A program made the position numbers and the translations under genes. From NCBI GenBank assembly GCA_963738615.1, contig CAVTXI010000019.1, positions 1,364,001-1,428,000 of the forward strand: a DNA stretch of 64,000 nucleotides, written 5' to 3'. The stretch comes from CAVTWY01 sp963738615. Lineage in GTDB: Bacteria > Pseudomonadota > Gammaproteobacteria > Burkholderiales > Burkholderiaceae_C. The notes beneath the pieces are model-generated. The model worked only from the letters and a program-made list of their open reading frames with translations, was not told the DNA's origin and did no database searches. Within the stretch, counting starts at the first letter, position 1. Every line of letters starts with the position of its first letter. Shown here piece by piece: positions 1 through 8,129 of the stretch.

Positions 1-725
1 AGCTGGGTTATGACGGCAAGGGGCAGGTTGTGGTCAACGATGCCGCTGCGCTGGCGGCGGCGTGGCAGCAGCTTGGCGGCGTGGCCTGTGTGCTGGAAAA
101 GAAGCTCGACCTCGCGCTCGAGCTCAGCGTGGTGCTCGCGCGTGAGGCGATGGGCACCACGGTTGCGCTGCCGGTGCAGCAGAACCTTCATCGCGACGGC
201 ATCCTCGCAGTGACGCAAAGCCCGGCGCCCGATGCGAGTGAAACGTTGCAGGCGCAGGCGCTCGACGCGGCGCGTCGTATTGCCGATGCGATGCGCTACG
301 TCGGCGTGTTGTGCGTCGAGTTCTTCGTCGTGAAGAACCAAGGTGCGCTCGAGCTCGTCGTCAACGAGATGGCGCCGCGACCGCACAACTCGGGCCACCA
401 CAGCATCGACTCATGCGACACCTCGCAGTTCGAGCTTCAGGTGCGCGCGCTCGCGGGCCTACCGCTCGTCGCGCCGCAACAGCACAGCCCGGCAGTGATG
501 CTCAATCTGCTGGGCGACCTGTGGTTCGGTGCCGATGGCCGCGAACGCACGCCGCCATGGGACCGCGTGCTGGCACTGCCCGGCACGCACCTGCACCTGT
601 ACGGCAAGACGCAGGCAAAACGTGGCCGCAAGATGGGGCATCTGACCATCACCGCGGTCGACGCGGCGCAGGCGAAGGCGCGTGCGCTCGAGGCTGCGGC
701 CATCCTTGGCCTGCCTGCGTTCTGA
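1..725 (+). CDS. purK: PurK, 5-(carboxyamino)imidazole ribonucleotide synthase, 3' part
   Basis: This is the C-terminal part of the ATP-grasp enzyme that carboxylates aminoimidazole ribonucleotide in purine synthesis. The frame is open from base 3, so the true start lies outside the window. The first visible residues, GYDGKGQ, are the glycine-rich ATP-grasp loop. The metal-binding region reads VCVEFF-like and then NEMAPRPHNSGH, which is characteristic of PurK. The C-terminal small domain (GLPL, ALPGTHLHLYGK) is complete and ends in TGA. tsaC follows after 18 bases, a common arrangement in Burkholderiales. Family assignment is secure; only the length is unknown. Confidence 0.95.
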   Translation, partial: LGYDGKGQVVVNDAAALAAAWQQLGGVACVLEKKLDLALELSVVLAREAMGTTVALPVQQNLHRDGILAVTQSPAPDASETLQAQALDAARRIADAMRYVGVLCVEFFVVKNQGALELVVNEMAPRPHNSGHHSIDSCDTSQFELQVRALAGLPLVAPQQHSPAVMLNLLGDLWFGADGRERTPPWDRVLALPGTHLHLYGKTQAKRGRKMGHLTITAVDAAQAKARALEAAAILGLPAF

Positions 726-743
726 CGACGACGCGCTGATCTC

Positions 744-1733
744 GTGAAGCTCGACGCCGGCAACGCCGCCAACGTGCGTGACGCCGCGCAGCGCATCGCG
801 CGCGGCGAGCTTGTCGCGTTCCCGACCGAAACCGTCTACGGCCTGGGTGCACGCGCCGATGACGACGCCGCGGTCGCGAAGGTCTTCGCATTGAAAGGCC
901 GGCCAGCGGACCATCCGTTGATCGTGCACGTGGCCGATGCGCAGGCCGTGCCGGCTTTCGCGGTCGACGTTCCCGACGCCGCGCAGCGCCTGATGCAAAC
1001 CTGCTGGCCCGGGCCGGTGACGCTGGTGCTGAAGCGCCGCGAAGGCGTGGCGAATGCGGCCTCCGCGGGGCAGGGCAGCATCGCGCTTCGTTGCCCCTCG
1101 CACCCGGCGGCGCTGTCGCTGCTGCGCGAAGCTGCGGCGTTGGGCGTGCCTGGTATCGCAGGCCCCAGCGCCAACCGATTCGGGCGCGTCAGCCCGACGA
1201 CCGCCGACCACGTCACAAGTGAGTTCGGCGATGCCCTCGCGATCCTCGATGGCGGCGCGTGCAACGTCGGCATCGAGTCGGCGATCGTCGACCTGACGCG
1301 CGCACGCCCCGCGCTGCTGCGGCCCGGTGCGGTGCCGCTGGACGAAATGCGCCGCGCTGCGGGCACGTTCATTGACGCATCGCCCGGCGACGACGCGCCA
1401 CGCGCGGCCGGCACGCTCGATGCGCACTACGCCCCCAAGGCCAAGCTGCGGCTGATGGATACGAAAGCGCTCGCAAGCGCGATCGAGGTCGTCGCAGGCG
1501 TGGGCGTGCCGGGGCTGGCGGTATATTCCCGCTCCCTCCGTGGTCCGACCCGTGGGTTCATCGCGCGGCGCATGCCCGACTCGGCGCGCGCCGCGGCCCA
1601 CGAGCTCTTCGCGGTGTTGAGGGAACTCGACGCCGCGGGCGCCACACTCATCTGGGTCGAGCAGCCACCCGACGACGCGAATTGGGATGGCGTGCGCGAC
1701 CGACTGCAACGCGCGGCGTCAGCGGCGGCGTGA
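744..1733 (+). CDS. tsaC: L-threonylcarbamoyladenylate synthase, Sua5 type
   Basis: The enzyme makes threonylcarbamoyl-AMP from threonine, bicarbonate and ATP, the first step of the t6A37 tRNA modification. The product is 329 residues, so it is the long Sua5 form with a C-terminal Sua5 domain (about residues 215-329) after the YrdC domain. Visible motifs are FPTETVYGLGA (26-36), KGRPADHPL (51-59) and the SANRFGRVSPT loop. The start is GTG at 744; no better ATG is in frame. It follows purK closely and is probably cotranscribed. tsaB, which acts in the same pathway, lies 4 kb downstream. Confidence 0.95.
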   Translation: MKLDAGNAANVRDAAQRIARGELVAFPTETVYGLGARADDDAAVAKVFALKGRPADHPLIVHVADAQAVPAFAVDVPDAAQRLMQTCWPGPVTLVLKRREGVANAASAGQGSIALRCPSHPAALSLLREAAALGVPGIAGPSANRFGRVSPTTADHVTSEFGDALAILDGGACNVGIESAIVDLTRARPALLRPGAVPLDEMRRAAGTFIDASPGDDAPRAAGTLDAHYAPKAKLRLMDTKALASAIEVVAGVGVPGLAVYSRSLRGPTRGFIARRMPDSARAAAHELFAVLRELDAAGATLIWVEQPPDDANWDGVRDRLQRAASAAA

Positions 1734-1755
1734 CGACTATCCCCGAAAGGCTTTC

Positions 1756-2697
1756 ATGCGTGCCCTGATCCAACGTTGGTTGTTCGTCGCACTGCTGCCG
1801 CTGGGCGCCGCCGCCTTGGGCGCGTGCAGCGACAGCAAATTCGCCGAACCCTTCGTCGCCGATCGCATCGTCGGTTTCGGTGACGAGTCGAGCCTTGTTC
1901 TTGCCGACGGCCGCAAGTACAGCGTCAACGACTTCACCGAAGGCAATCTTGATTGCACGAAGAACACCATCTGGTTGCAGGACCTGGCGAATGCTTTCGG
2001 CAAACCACTCTCGACGTGTCCGGGCACCAGCACCACGCCTTCGAGCCTGAGCCGTGCGCAGGCCGGGGCCACGGTCGATGGCTTGCGCCAGCAGGTCGAC
2101 GCGCATCTGGCCAGTGACCGCCTGGGCGAGAAGGATCTGGTGACGATGTTCGTCGGCACGAACGACATCGTCACCGAGTACGGCCGTCTGTTAGCCGATG
2201 GCGAGTCGACCGTCGCCGCGCGGCTGGGCGATGCCGGCCGGCAACTGGGCGTTCAGGTCAACCGCGTGGCGCAGGCGGGCACGCCGGTGCTTGTGGTCAC
2301 GGTGCCTGACATCGGCCGCACGCCTTTCGCGGTCACCGAAGAAGCCGCGTCGCCTGGCCGTGCAGCACAGCTGACGCGCCTCACGTCGGCCTTCAACACC
2401 GCCATGCGCCTCGAGATCATCAACGACGGACGCATGATCGGCCTCGTCGATGCCTTCGACCTCTTCGGCGCGATGACGAAGTTCCCCGCCAACTACGGCA
2501 TCGCCAACGTGACGCAGTCGGCGTGTCTCGACACCGCTGTGCTTCCCGACTGCACGACGCAGACGCTGGTGCAGAACGAGGGCGCGTCGGTCAACCATGT
2601 GACGTACCTGTGGGTCGACAAGCTGCACTTCGGTGTCACCGGCCACCAATACCTTGGGCGCGTCGCGGTCGCGCGGGCGCGCAACAACCCGTTCTGA
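1756..2697 (+). CDS. SGNH/GDSL-type hydrolase lipoprotein
   Basis: A secreted esterase or lipase-like protein of 313 residues. The ATG at 1756 has a GAAAGG-type ribosome site upstream and begins a signal peptide ending in a lipobox (LGAC), so the protein is probably a lipoprotein. Block III is GTNDIV and block V is DKLHFGVTGH, supplying the Asp-His pair. Block I, normally GDS, reads GFGDESS, so the nucleophile position is altered and the serine could be displaced by one. This makes catalytic activity less certain than in the next gene. It is a paralogue of the downstream protein and probably arose with it by tandem duplication. The substrate cannot be predicted. Confidence 0.8.
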   Translation: MRALIQRWLFVALLPLGAAALGACSDSKFAEPFVADRIVGFGDESSLVLADGRKYSVNDFTEGNLDCTKNTIWLQDLANAFGKPLSTCPGTSTTPSSLSRAQAGATVDGLRQQVDAHLASDRLGEKDLVTMFVGTNDIVTEYGRLLADGESTVAARLGDAGRQLGVQVNRVAQAGTPVLVVTVPDIGRTPFAVTEEAASPGRAAQLTRLTSAFNTAMRLEIINDGRMIGLVDAFDLFGAMTKFPANYGIANVTQSACLDTAVLPDCTTQTLVQNEGASVNHVTYLWVDKLHFGVTGHQYLGRVAVARARNNPF

Positions 2698-2825
2698 TCG
2701 GGTGTTCTGATCGAGTGGCCTTTGCGCCCGCGGGGAAAGTCCGCGGCGGGGCTCGTAGGCCCGCGGTCTACAGTCCGCTGATCGGCCCGCCTATTGCGCG
2801 GCGGTTCTTGTCTTCGGGGAGTTCC

Positions 2826-3935
2826 ATGTCCAAAAACCTGTCGTCCACTTTCGTCCGGTCAGCGCATGTGCGTGCGGCCCTGGCTTCGGTCTTCGCAGCA
2901 TCGCTGCTGGTCGCGTGCGGCGGCGGTGATGGCGCCGATGCCACCGGCTACCAGCGCATCGTCGTCTTCGGTGACAGCCTCAGCGACGTCGGCACCTACG
3001 CGACCCCCGGCGTGCAGTCGCTCGGTGGGGGCAAATACACGATCAACGGTACGGGCGCGAAGATCTGGGTCGAACTGATCGCCGAGCGCGCGGGCGTCGC
3101 CGCGCCTTGCGCCGCACGCACCGGCCTCGAGGCGTCGGGTTCGCTGGCCGGGCTTGCGGCACCGATCACCGACGTGGCTGGTTGTTATGGCTATGCCCAA
3201 GGCGGCTCTCGCGTCACCAACCCCGTGGGCGTGGCGAACAAGGCGTTGCTGGCGGCGGGTGACCCCAGTGCGGCACTCGGGCAACTGACGAACCCAGTGT
3301 CCGAGCAGGTACAGCGCCACCTCGCACTCGCAGGCGGTTTTGGCGCCGCTGACATCGTCACCGTGCTCGCGGGCGCGAATGACGTTTTCATCAACCTCGC
3401 GACCGTCAACGCGACCATCGCCGCAGGCGGCGATGGCAACCAGGCCGCGACTGCGGCTGTGAAGGCGATGGAGCAGGCGGGCACCGAACTTGCCACCATC
3501 GTGCGCAGCCAGATGCTGCCGCGCGGCGCGCGCCGCGTGGTCGTGGTGTCGATCCCCGACATCACCAAGACACCGTTCGGCGCGACGCTGCCGGCGCCAA
3601 CCGCAGCGCTGGTGCAGCAGATGACGCAGGCCTTCAACGACAGCCTGGGGTTCGGGCTGGCGTCGGCAGCCGGCGTGCTTTTGGTCGACGCCTACGGTGC
3701 CAGCCAGACCATCGCCGCGTCGCCCCAAAGCGTCGGGCTCGGCAACGTCACGGGCGTGGCCTGCAACCCCGGCGCCACGCCGCTGGGCTCGCTGACCTGC
3801 AACACCACGACCACGCTGCCCGACGTGAACGTGTCGGGTTACCAATACGCCGACGGCGTGCACCCCACACCGCTGGGCCACCGCGTGTTTGCCGATGTGG
3901 TGATGGACAAGATGCGCGCATTCGGTTGGTTTTAG
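2826..3935 (+). CDS. SGNH/GDSL-type hydrolase lipoprotein
   Basis: A 369-residue secreted esterase-like protein and paralogue of the preceding gene. The ATG at 2826 follows GGGGAG. The N-terminus is a signal peptide with lipobox LLVACGGG. Canonical SGNH motifs are present: block I VFGDSLSDVG, block III GANDVF and block V DGVHPTPLGH. There is no C-terminal autotransporter barrel, so it is probably lipid-anchored in the outer membrane or periplasm. It ends 13 bases before the convergent dacB stop. The preceding 128-base gap contains a GC-rich inverted sequence but no convincing terminator. Confidence 0.85.
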   Translation: MSKNLSSTFVRSAHVRAALASVFAASLLVACGGGDGADATGYQRIVVFGDSLSDVGTYATPGVQSLGGGKYTINGTGAKIWVELIAERAGVAAPCAARTGLEASGSLAGLAAPITDVAGCYGYAQGGSRVTNPVGVANKALLAAGDPSAALGQLTNPVSEQVQRHLALAGGFGAADIVTVLAGANDVFINLATVNATIAAGGDGNQAATAAVKAMEQAGTELATIVRSQMLPRGARRVVVVSIPDITKTPFGATLPAPTAALVQQMTQAFNDSLGFGLASAAGVLLVDAYGASQTIAASPQSVGLGNVTGVACNPGATPLGSLTCNTTTTLPDVNVSGYQYADGVHPTPLGHRVFADVVMDKMRAFGWF

Positions 3936-3948
3936 CGCGTCGTCACGT

Positions 3949-5475
3949 TCATTCGTCGGCGACCCACTGCACCAGCGCGTCGAGGGCCGGTCGCGCCGCG
4001 TTCGCGCCTTCGTGGTTGATGATCGCAACGACCACATAGCGTTTGCCGCTGGCGCCCAGCACGTAGCCGGCAATGCCGGCTACGTCGCGCAACGATCCGG
4101 TCTTCAAGTGCGCTCGTCCCTGCGCGAGTTGCGCGCGGCGCAGCGTGCCGTCGAGCCCACCAGCTGGCAGCGACGCCATCAACTCGGGCATGGCCGGGCC
4201 GCGCCACGCGTGCTGCAGCACGCGCGCCAGAAGTCCGGCCGACAGGCGTGACTCGCGCGACAGCCCCGAGCCGTTGTCGATCACCAAGTCCTTCGTCTCG
4301 GCTGCCGGTGCCTTCACCTGGTCGGCCAACCACTGGCGCATCACCTGCCGCGATCCTTCCCATGACCCTTTGCCCTGGCGCTGCAGCGACAACGTCAGGA
4401 ACAACTGCTGCGCCATCGTGTTGTTCGAATACTTGTTGATGTCGCGCACGACCTCGGCGAGCGGCGACGACGCGAATTCGAAGCTCGGTGGTGCGGTCGC
4501 GGTGTTCGGCGCGATGCTCGTGCGTGACTCGCGCACCGTGCCGGTCAACGTGCCGCCCAGCATCGACCACATCGCGCCGACAGCGCGCGCGTGGTAGCCG
4601 GTGGGGTCGGGGTACGCCATCGGCCACGTGCGCTCGCCGCAGGCCGCAGCCAGCGTGCCGGTGAAGCGAAGCCGCGTCGCGGTGGGCGTGATCGCAGGGT
4701 TCCCGTTCCCGTTGCCGTCAGCCGAACCCCACTGCGCGCCGAGCTTCGAGCGCCAGTCGCTGCACCACGTATTGTCCTGCGTCGCCAGCGGCACCGTCGC
4801 GTCGACCTGCACACCCTCGAGCGGCGGCAGCACCTGCACCGTCGCGACGCCGCGCGCGGGCTGCGGCGTGAAGGTCAGCAGCAGCGACTTCTGTACCGCG
4901 ACGAAGGGTTGCGGGCGCACGTTGTAGGGCCGAAGCGGCTCGTTGTCGAAACGCTCGGGCGCGATGTCGGCGATGTCGAAGGCACTTTGGTCGATGACGA
5001 TGTCGCCGCGAATCGTGCGCAGACCCGTCTGCCGCAGGCGCTGCATCAAGAGCCACAAACGTTCAGCGACAAGCCGCGGGTCGCCGCTGCCCTTGACGAC
5101 GACGCGACCGTCGAGCGTGTGGCCGTCGTCGATCCGGCCTTCGACCCACACCGGCGTGCTCCACGTGAATGCCGGACCCAGCAGGTCGAGCGCGGCCTGC
5201 GTCGTCAGCAGCTTCTCGAGCGAAGCCGGGTTCATCGGCTGGTTCGCGTTCAGCGTCAACCGCGAGCGCCCGCTGCCCACGTCTTGCACGACCATCGTGA
5301 CAGCGTCTTGCGGGATCTTCGCGCGCGTCAGCAGCCGTTCGACCTCCGCCGGCAGCGTGCTCTGCGCCGCGGCGCGTGGTGGCGCCAAGGCTGCTGCGAT
5401 GGTCAACACAACAACACCGATCAGGTTGCCCAGCACACGTGCGTCGGCGTCAGGCGTCATCGGCATTTCCAGCAT
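3949..5475 (-). CDS. dacB: D-alanyl-D-alanine carboxypeptidase/endopeptidase, PBP4 (S13)
   Basis: A periplasmic peptidase that trims or cleaves peptidoglycan peptides. All three penicillin-binding active-site motifs are visible: SxxK as PASLEK (Ser85, Lys88), SxN as YSNN, and KTG in HLKTGSL. The product is 508 residues, normal for PBP4 with its inserted domains between SxxK and SxN. A Sec signal peptide lies near residues 14-38. The start is uncertain: ATGs occur at codons 1, 4 and 6, and GGAA sits well placed before codon 6, so the true start may be at about 5460. It is divergent from tsaB with under 50 bases between starts. Confidence 0.93.
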   Translation of the reverse strand: MLEMPMTPDADARVLGNLIGVVVLTIAAALAPPRAAAQSTLPAEVERLLTRAKIPQDAVTMVVQDVGSGRSRLTLNANQPMNPASLEKLLTTQAALDLLGPAFTWSTPVWVEGRIDDGHTLDGRVVVKGSGDPRLVAERLWLLMQRLRQTGLRTIRGDIVIDQSAFDIADIAPERFDNEPLRPYNVRPQPFVAVQKSLLLTFTPQPARGVATVQVLPPLEGVQVDATVPLATQDNTWCSDWRSKLGAQWGSADGNGNGNPAITPTATRLRFTGTLAAACGERTWPMAYPDPTGYHARAVGAMWSMLGGTLTGTVRESRTSIAPNTATAPPSFEFASSPLAEVVRDINKYSNNTMAQQLFLTLSLQRQGKGSWEGSRQVMRQWLADQVKAPAAETKDLVIDNGSGLSRESRLSAGLLARVLQHAWRGPAMPELMASLPAGGLDGTLRRAQLAQGRAHLKTGSLRDVAGIAGYVLGASGKRYVVVAIINHEGANAARPALDALVQWVADE

Positions 5476-5522
5476 CTTCCGGCATCGGCAGATTATCCGG
5501 GGGCGCCTTCTAAACTGCGTGC

Positions 5523-6263
5523 GTGAACCCTCACGAGCCCCGCCTTTTGGCCCTCGACACCACGACGCAACGCATGGTTGTTGCGCTGGCGATCGGCGCT
5601 GTCACGCACGGGCTCGATGAAGAAGGCGGTGCGCGCGCGTCGTCGCGGCTGCTGCCAGCGGTGCAAGATCTGATGCAGCGTGCGGGCTTGTCGCTGCAAG
5701 ACCTGCACGCCGTGGCCTTCGCGCGCGGCCCCGGCGCTTTCACCGGCCTGCGCTGCGCCGCCAGCGCGGCGCAGGGGTTGGCTTTCGGGCTGAGGCTGCC
5801 GGTGCTGCCGATCGACAGTCTGTTGGTTGTGGCCGAAGAGGCGCGCCTGCAGTTGGATTCGGTCGCACAACGCAGCGCGTGCATCGCGGTCGCGATGGAC
5901 GCGCGCATGGGGCAGATCTACGCCGCGCGATACGGTTGGCGCGACGGCGCGTGGCACGACCAGGACGGTGCGTCGTTGGTCGAACCCGAAGCCCTGGCCG
6001 CGCTGTGGCGCGACGCCCCGCCGACGGTCGTCGCGGGCACGGCGCTGGGCGTATATGCGCAGCGGCTTGCGCTGGCGCCGAATGTGCGTTGCATTGCGAC
6101 GATGGTGCACGCGCCTGCGGCGCTGGCGTCGTTGGCACGCCGCGCCTGGCACGCAGGCCACGCGGTGCACCCGCGCGAAGCGCAGCCGCTGTATGTGCGA
6201 GACAAGGTTGCGTTCACCACGCGAGAACGCGACGACATGCGCACACCCTCGAGGGCACCGTGA
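5523..6263 (+). CDS. tsaB: tRNA threonylcarbamoyladenosine biosynthesis protein TsaB
   Basis: TsaB (formerly YeaZ) is the inactive ASKHA-fold partner of TsaD in t6A synthesis. The N-terminus LLALDTTTQRM and the FARGPGAFTGLR stretch are typical. The length of 246 residues fits the family. The start is GTG at 5523. Its last bases overlap the GTG start of rimI in a GTGA junction, which points to translational coupling. The tsaB-rimI pairing is common in proteobacteria. Confidence 0.93.
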   Translation: MNPHEPRLLALDTTTQRMVVALAIGAVTHGLDEEGGARASSRLLPAVQDLMQRAGLSLQDLHAVAFARGPGAFTGLRCAASAAQGLAFGLRLPVLPIDSLLVVAEEARLQLDSVAQRSACIAVAMDARMGQIYAARYGWRDGAWHDQDGASLVEPEALAALWRDAPPTVVAGTALGVYAQRLALAPNVRCIATMVHAPAALASLARRAWHAGHAVHPREAQPLYVRDKVAFTTRERDDMRTPSRAP

Positions 6264-6760
6264 AGGTCGCCACTGCTGTGCCCCGCACCACGCAGCGCAT
6301 GCCCATCGACCAGCAGCGCCTGCTGCCGATGACGCTCGCGCACCTGGACGACGTGCTGCGCATCGAGCAGACGTCCTACGCGTTCCCCTGGTCGCGCGGC
6401 AACTTCATCGATTCGCTTGCCAGCGGCTACTGGATGCAGGTGCTGCGCGACGCCGACCGCAGCATCGTGGCCTACATCGTTGCCATGCCCGGTGTCGACG
6501 AGATGCATCTGCTCGACATCACCGTAGCGCCACACGCACGGCGGCGTGGGTTGGCGGGTGAGTTGCTCGCTGCGCTGATGGCCGAGTGCCGACGCCGCAA
6601 CGCATTGACGTTGTGGCTCGAGGTGCGGCCCGGCAACCTCGAAGCGCTGGCGCTGTATGCCGCTCGCGGTTTCGTCGAGAAGGCGCGCCGCCACAACTAT
6701 TACCCCGCGCCGCACGGCACGCGCGAAGACGCGATCGTGATGGCGCGGGGCGTGGACTGA
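6260..6760 (+). CDS. rimI: Ribosomal protein alanine N-acetyltransferase RimI-like (GNAT)
   Basis: A GNAT acetyltransferase of the RimI type, which acetylates the N-terminal alanine of ribosomal protein S18. The acetyl-CoA loop is visible as HARRRGLAGELL, followed by LEVRPGN and LYAARGFVEKARRHNYY, all typical of RimI. The start taken is GTG at 6260, overlapping the tsaB stop (167 residues). ATG at 6299 is an alternative that would shorten the N-terminus by 13 residues. The next gene starts one base after its stop. Confidence 0.9.
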   Translation: MKVATAVPRTTQRMPIDQQRLLPMTLAHLDDVLRIEQTSYAFPWSRGNFIDSLASGYWMQVLRDADRSIVAYIVAMPGVDEMHLLDITVAPHARRRGLAGELLAALMAECRRRNALTLWLEVRPGNLEALALYAARGFVEKARRHNYYPAPHGTREDAIVMARGVD

Positions 6761-6761
6761 C

Positions 6762-7544
6762 ATGCCGCGCACCGAACGTCAGATCGCGATGCTCCAGGCG
6801 ATGGGCATCCGCGTGTTCGAGCCGCCGGTGATCGGCACATCGGTGATCGACGTTTCAGTGATCGATGCGGTACCCGCCGTCGCCCCATCGAAGGCATCGC
6901 CGCCCCGCCGCGCGCAATACGAGGCATCCGTCGCGATGCCGGGTCCCTCGACGACTGGCGCCGTCGCCACGCTCGACTGGCCCGCCTTACGCGACGCCGT
7001 CGCCGCATGCCGCGCGTGCACCTTGTGCGAGTCGCGCAAGCAGACGGTCTTCGGCGTCGGCAACCACCGCGCGCACTGGATGATCGTGGGCGAAGCCCCC
7101 GGCGAGCAGGAAGACCAGAAGGGCGAGCCCTTCGTCGGCGCCGCAGGCCAACTGCTCGACGCGATGCTGCGCGCGGTGGGCCTGACGAGAGGCGAGGCGC
7201 CGCCCGAGCACCAGGTCTACATCGCCAACACCCTGAAGTGCCGCCCGCCGCGCAACCGCAACCCGTCGCCCGACGAACTGGCGAAGTGCGAGCCGTTCCT
7301 GCTTCGCCAGATCGAACTCGTGCAGCCCCGCGTCATCCTCGCGATGGGCCGCTTCGCGGTGCAGTCGCTGCTGCGCACCGACGACGCCATCGGCCGCCTT
7401 CGTGGTCGCGTGCACACCTACGAAGGCCGCCCGCTCGTCGTTACCTATCACCCGGCCTACCTGCTGCGCAACCCAATCGACAAGGCGCGGTCGTGGGAGG
7501 ACCTGTGTTTGGCGGCCGATGTGGTGGAGCGGGCTGCTACTTGA
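6762..7544 (+). CDS. Uracil-DNA glycosylase, family 4 (iron-sulfur)
   Basis: A base-excision-repair glycosylase removing uracil from DNA. The catalytic loop GEAPGEQED and the C-terminal HPAYLLR motif define family 4. Cysteines in CRACTLC (83-89), LKCRPP and KCEPF are the expected 4Fe-4S ligands. At 260 residues it is longer than the core enzyme because of an N-terminal linker of about 75 residues rich in Val, Ile, Pro and Ala; a region like this is often seen in beta-proteobacterial members. It starts one base after rimI, so tsaB-rimI-UDG form one operon. Confidence 0.93.
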   Translation: MPRTERQIAMLQAMGIRVFEPPVIGTSVIDVSVIDAVPAVAPSKASPPRRAQYEASVAMPGPSTTGAVATLDWPALRDAVAACRACTLCESRKQTVFGVGNHRAHWMIVGEAPGEQEDQKGEPFVGAAGQLLDAMLRAVGLTRGEAPPEHQVYIANTLKCRPPRNRNPSPDELAKCEPFLLRQIELVQPRVILAMGRFAVQSLLRTDDAIGRLRGRVHTYEGRPLVVTYHPAYLLRNPIDKARSWEDLCLAADVVERAAT

Positions 7545-7567
7545 AGAAGGTTCAGAAGGAACAAATC

Positions 7568-8074
7568 ATGATTCGACGCATGTTGTCGCTGCTCGCCGTT
7601 GTGCTCACCGCCGCACCGGCCGCCGTCGAGGCGCAAGGGGGTGCCGCGCCCAAACCCGACGCCACGCTGCGCATCGCCAGCGCCGACCCCAAGCTCGAGC
7701 GCAACAAGAACGCCGTGCTCGCGTTCTACGATTTGATGTTCAACCGCTCGTTGCCCGCCGAGGCGATACGCCTGCACGGCGGCTCGACCTACACGCAGCA
7801 CAACCCCGAGGTGCCCGACGGGCGCGACGCCTTCGTCGCGTTCTTCGAGAAGATGGCCAAGGACTACCCAGGCAAGTCGGTGCACTTCAAGCGCGTGTTC
7901 GCCGAGGGCGACTACGTCACGCTGCACAGCGAGCATCGCTTCCCCGGCTTGCTCGGCGGCAGTTGGGCCGCGATCGACATCTTCCGCCTCGACGCCGACG
8001 GCAAGATCGTCGAGCACTGGGACGTGCTGCAGAAGGTGCCGTCGAAGGCGGCTCACTCGAATGGGATGTTTTGA
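7568..8074 (+). CDS. Secreted SnoaL/NTF2-like protein
   Basis: A 168-residue protein with a Sec signal peptide (residues 1-22, ending AVEAQ) and one SnoaL-like domain of the NTF2 fold. Typical features are FYDLMFN, YTQHNPEVPDG, FKRVFAEGDYV and FRLDADGKIVEHWDVLQ. Such proteins bind or isomerise small hydrophobic compounds, but the ligand cannot be read from sequence. ATG at 7568 has AAGGAAC upstream. It lies 23 bases after the UDG gene and may be the last gene of that transcript. Confidence 0.85.
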   Translation: MIRRMLSLLAVVLTAAPAAVEAQGGAAPKPDATLRIASADPKLERNKNAVLAFYDLMFNRSLPAEAIRLHGGSTYTQHNPEVPDGRDAFVAFFEKMAKDYPGKSVHFKRVFAEGDYVTLHSEHRFPGLLGGSWAAIDIFRLDADGKIVEHWDVLQKVPSKAAHSNGMF

Positions 8075-8129
8075 TCCGAGCATGGCCCACGATAGGTAGC
8101 GCCGCAGCGCGTTGTCGCGTCGTGTGTGG

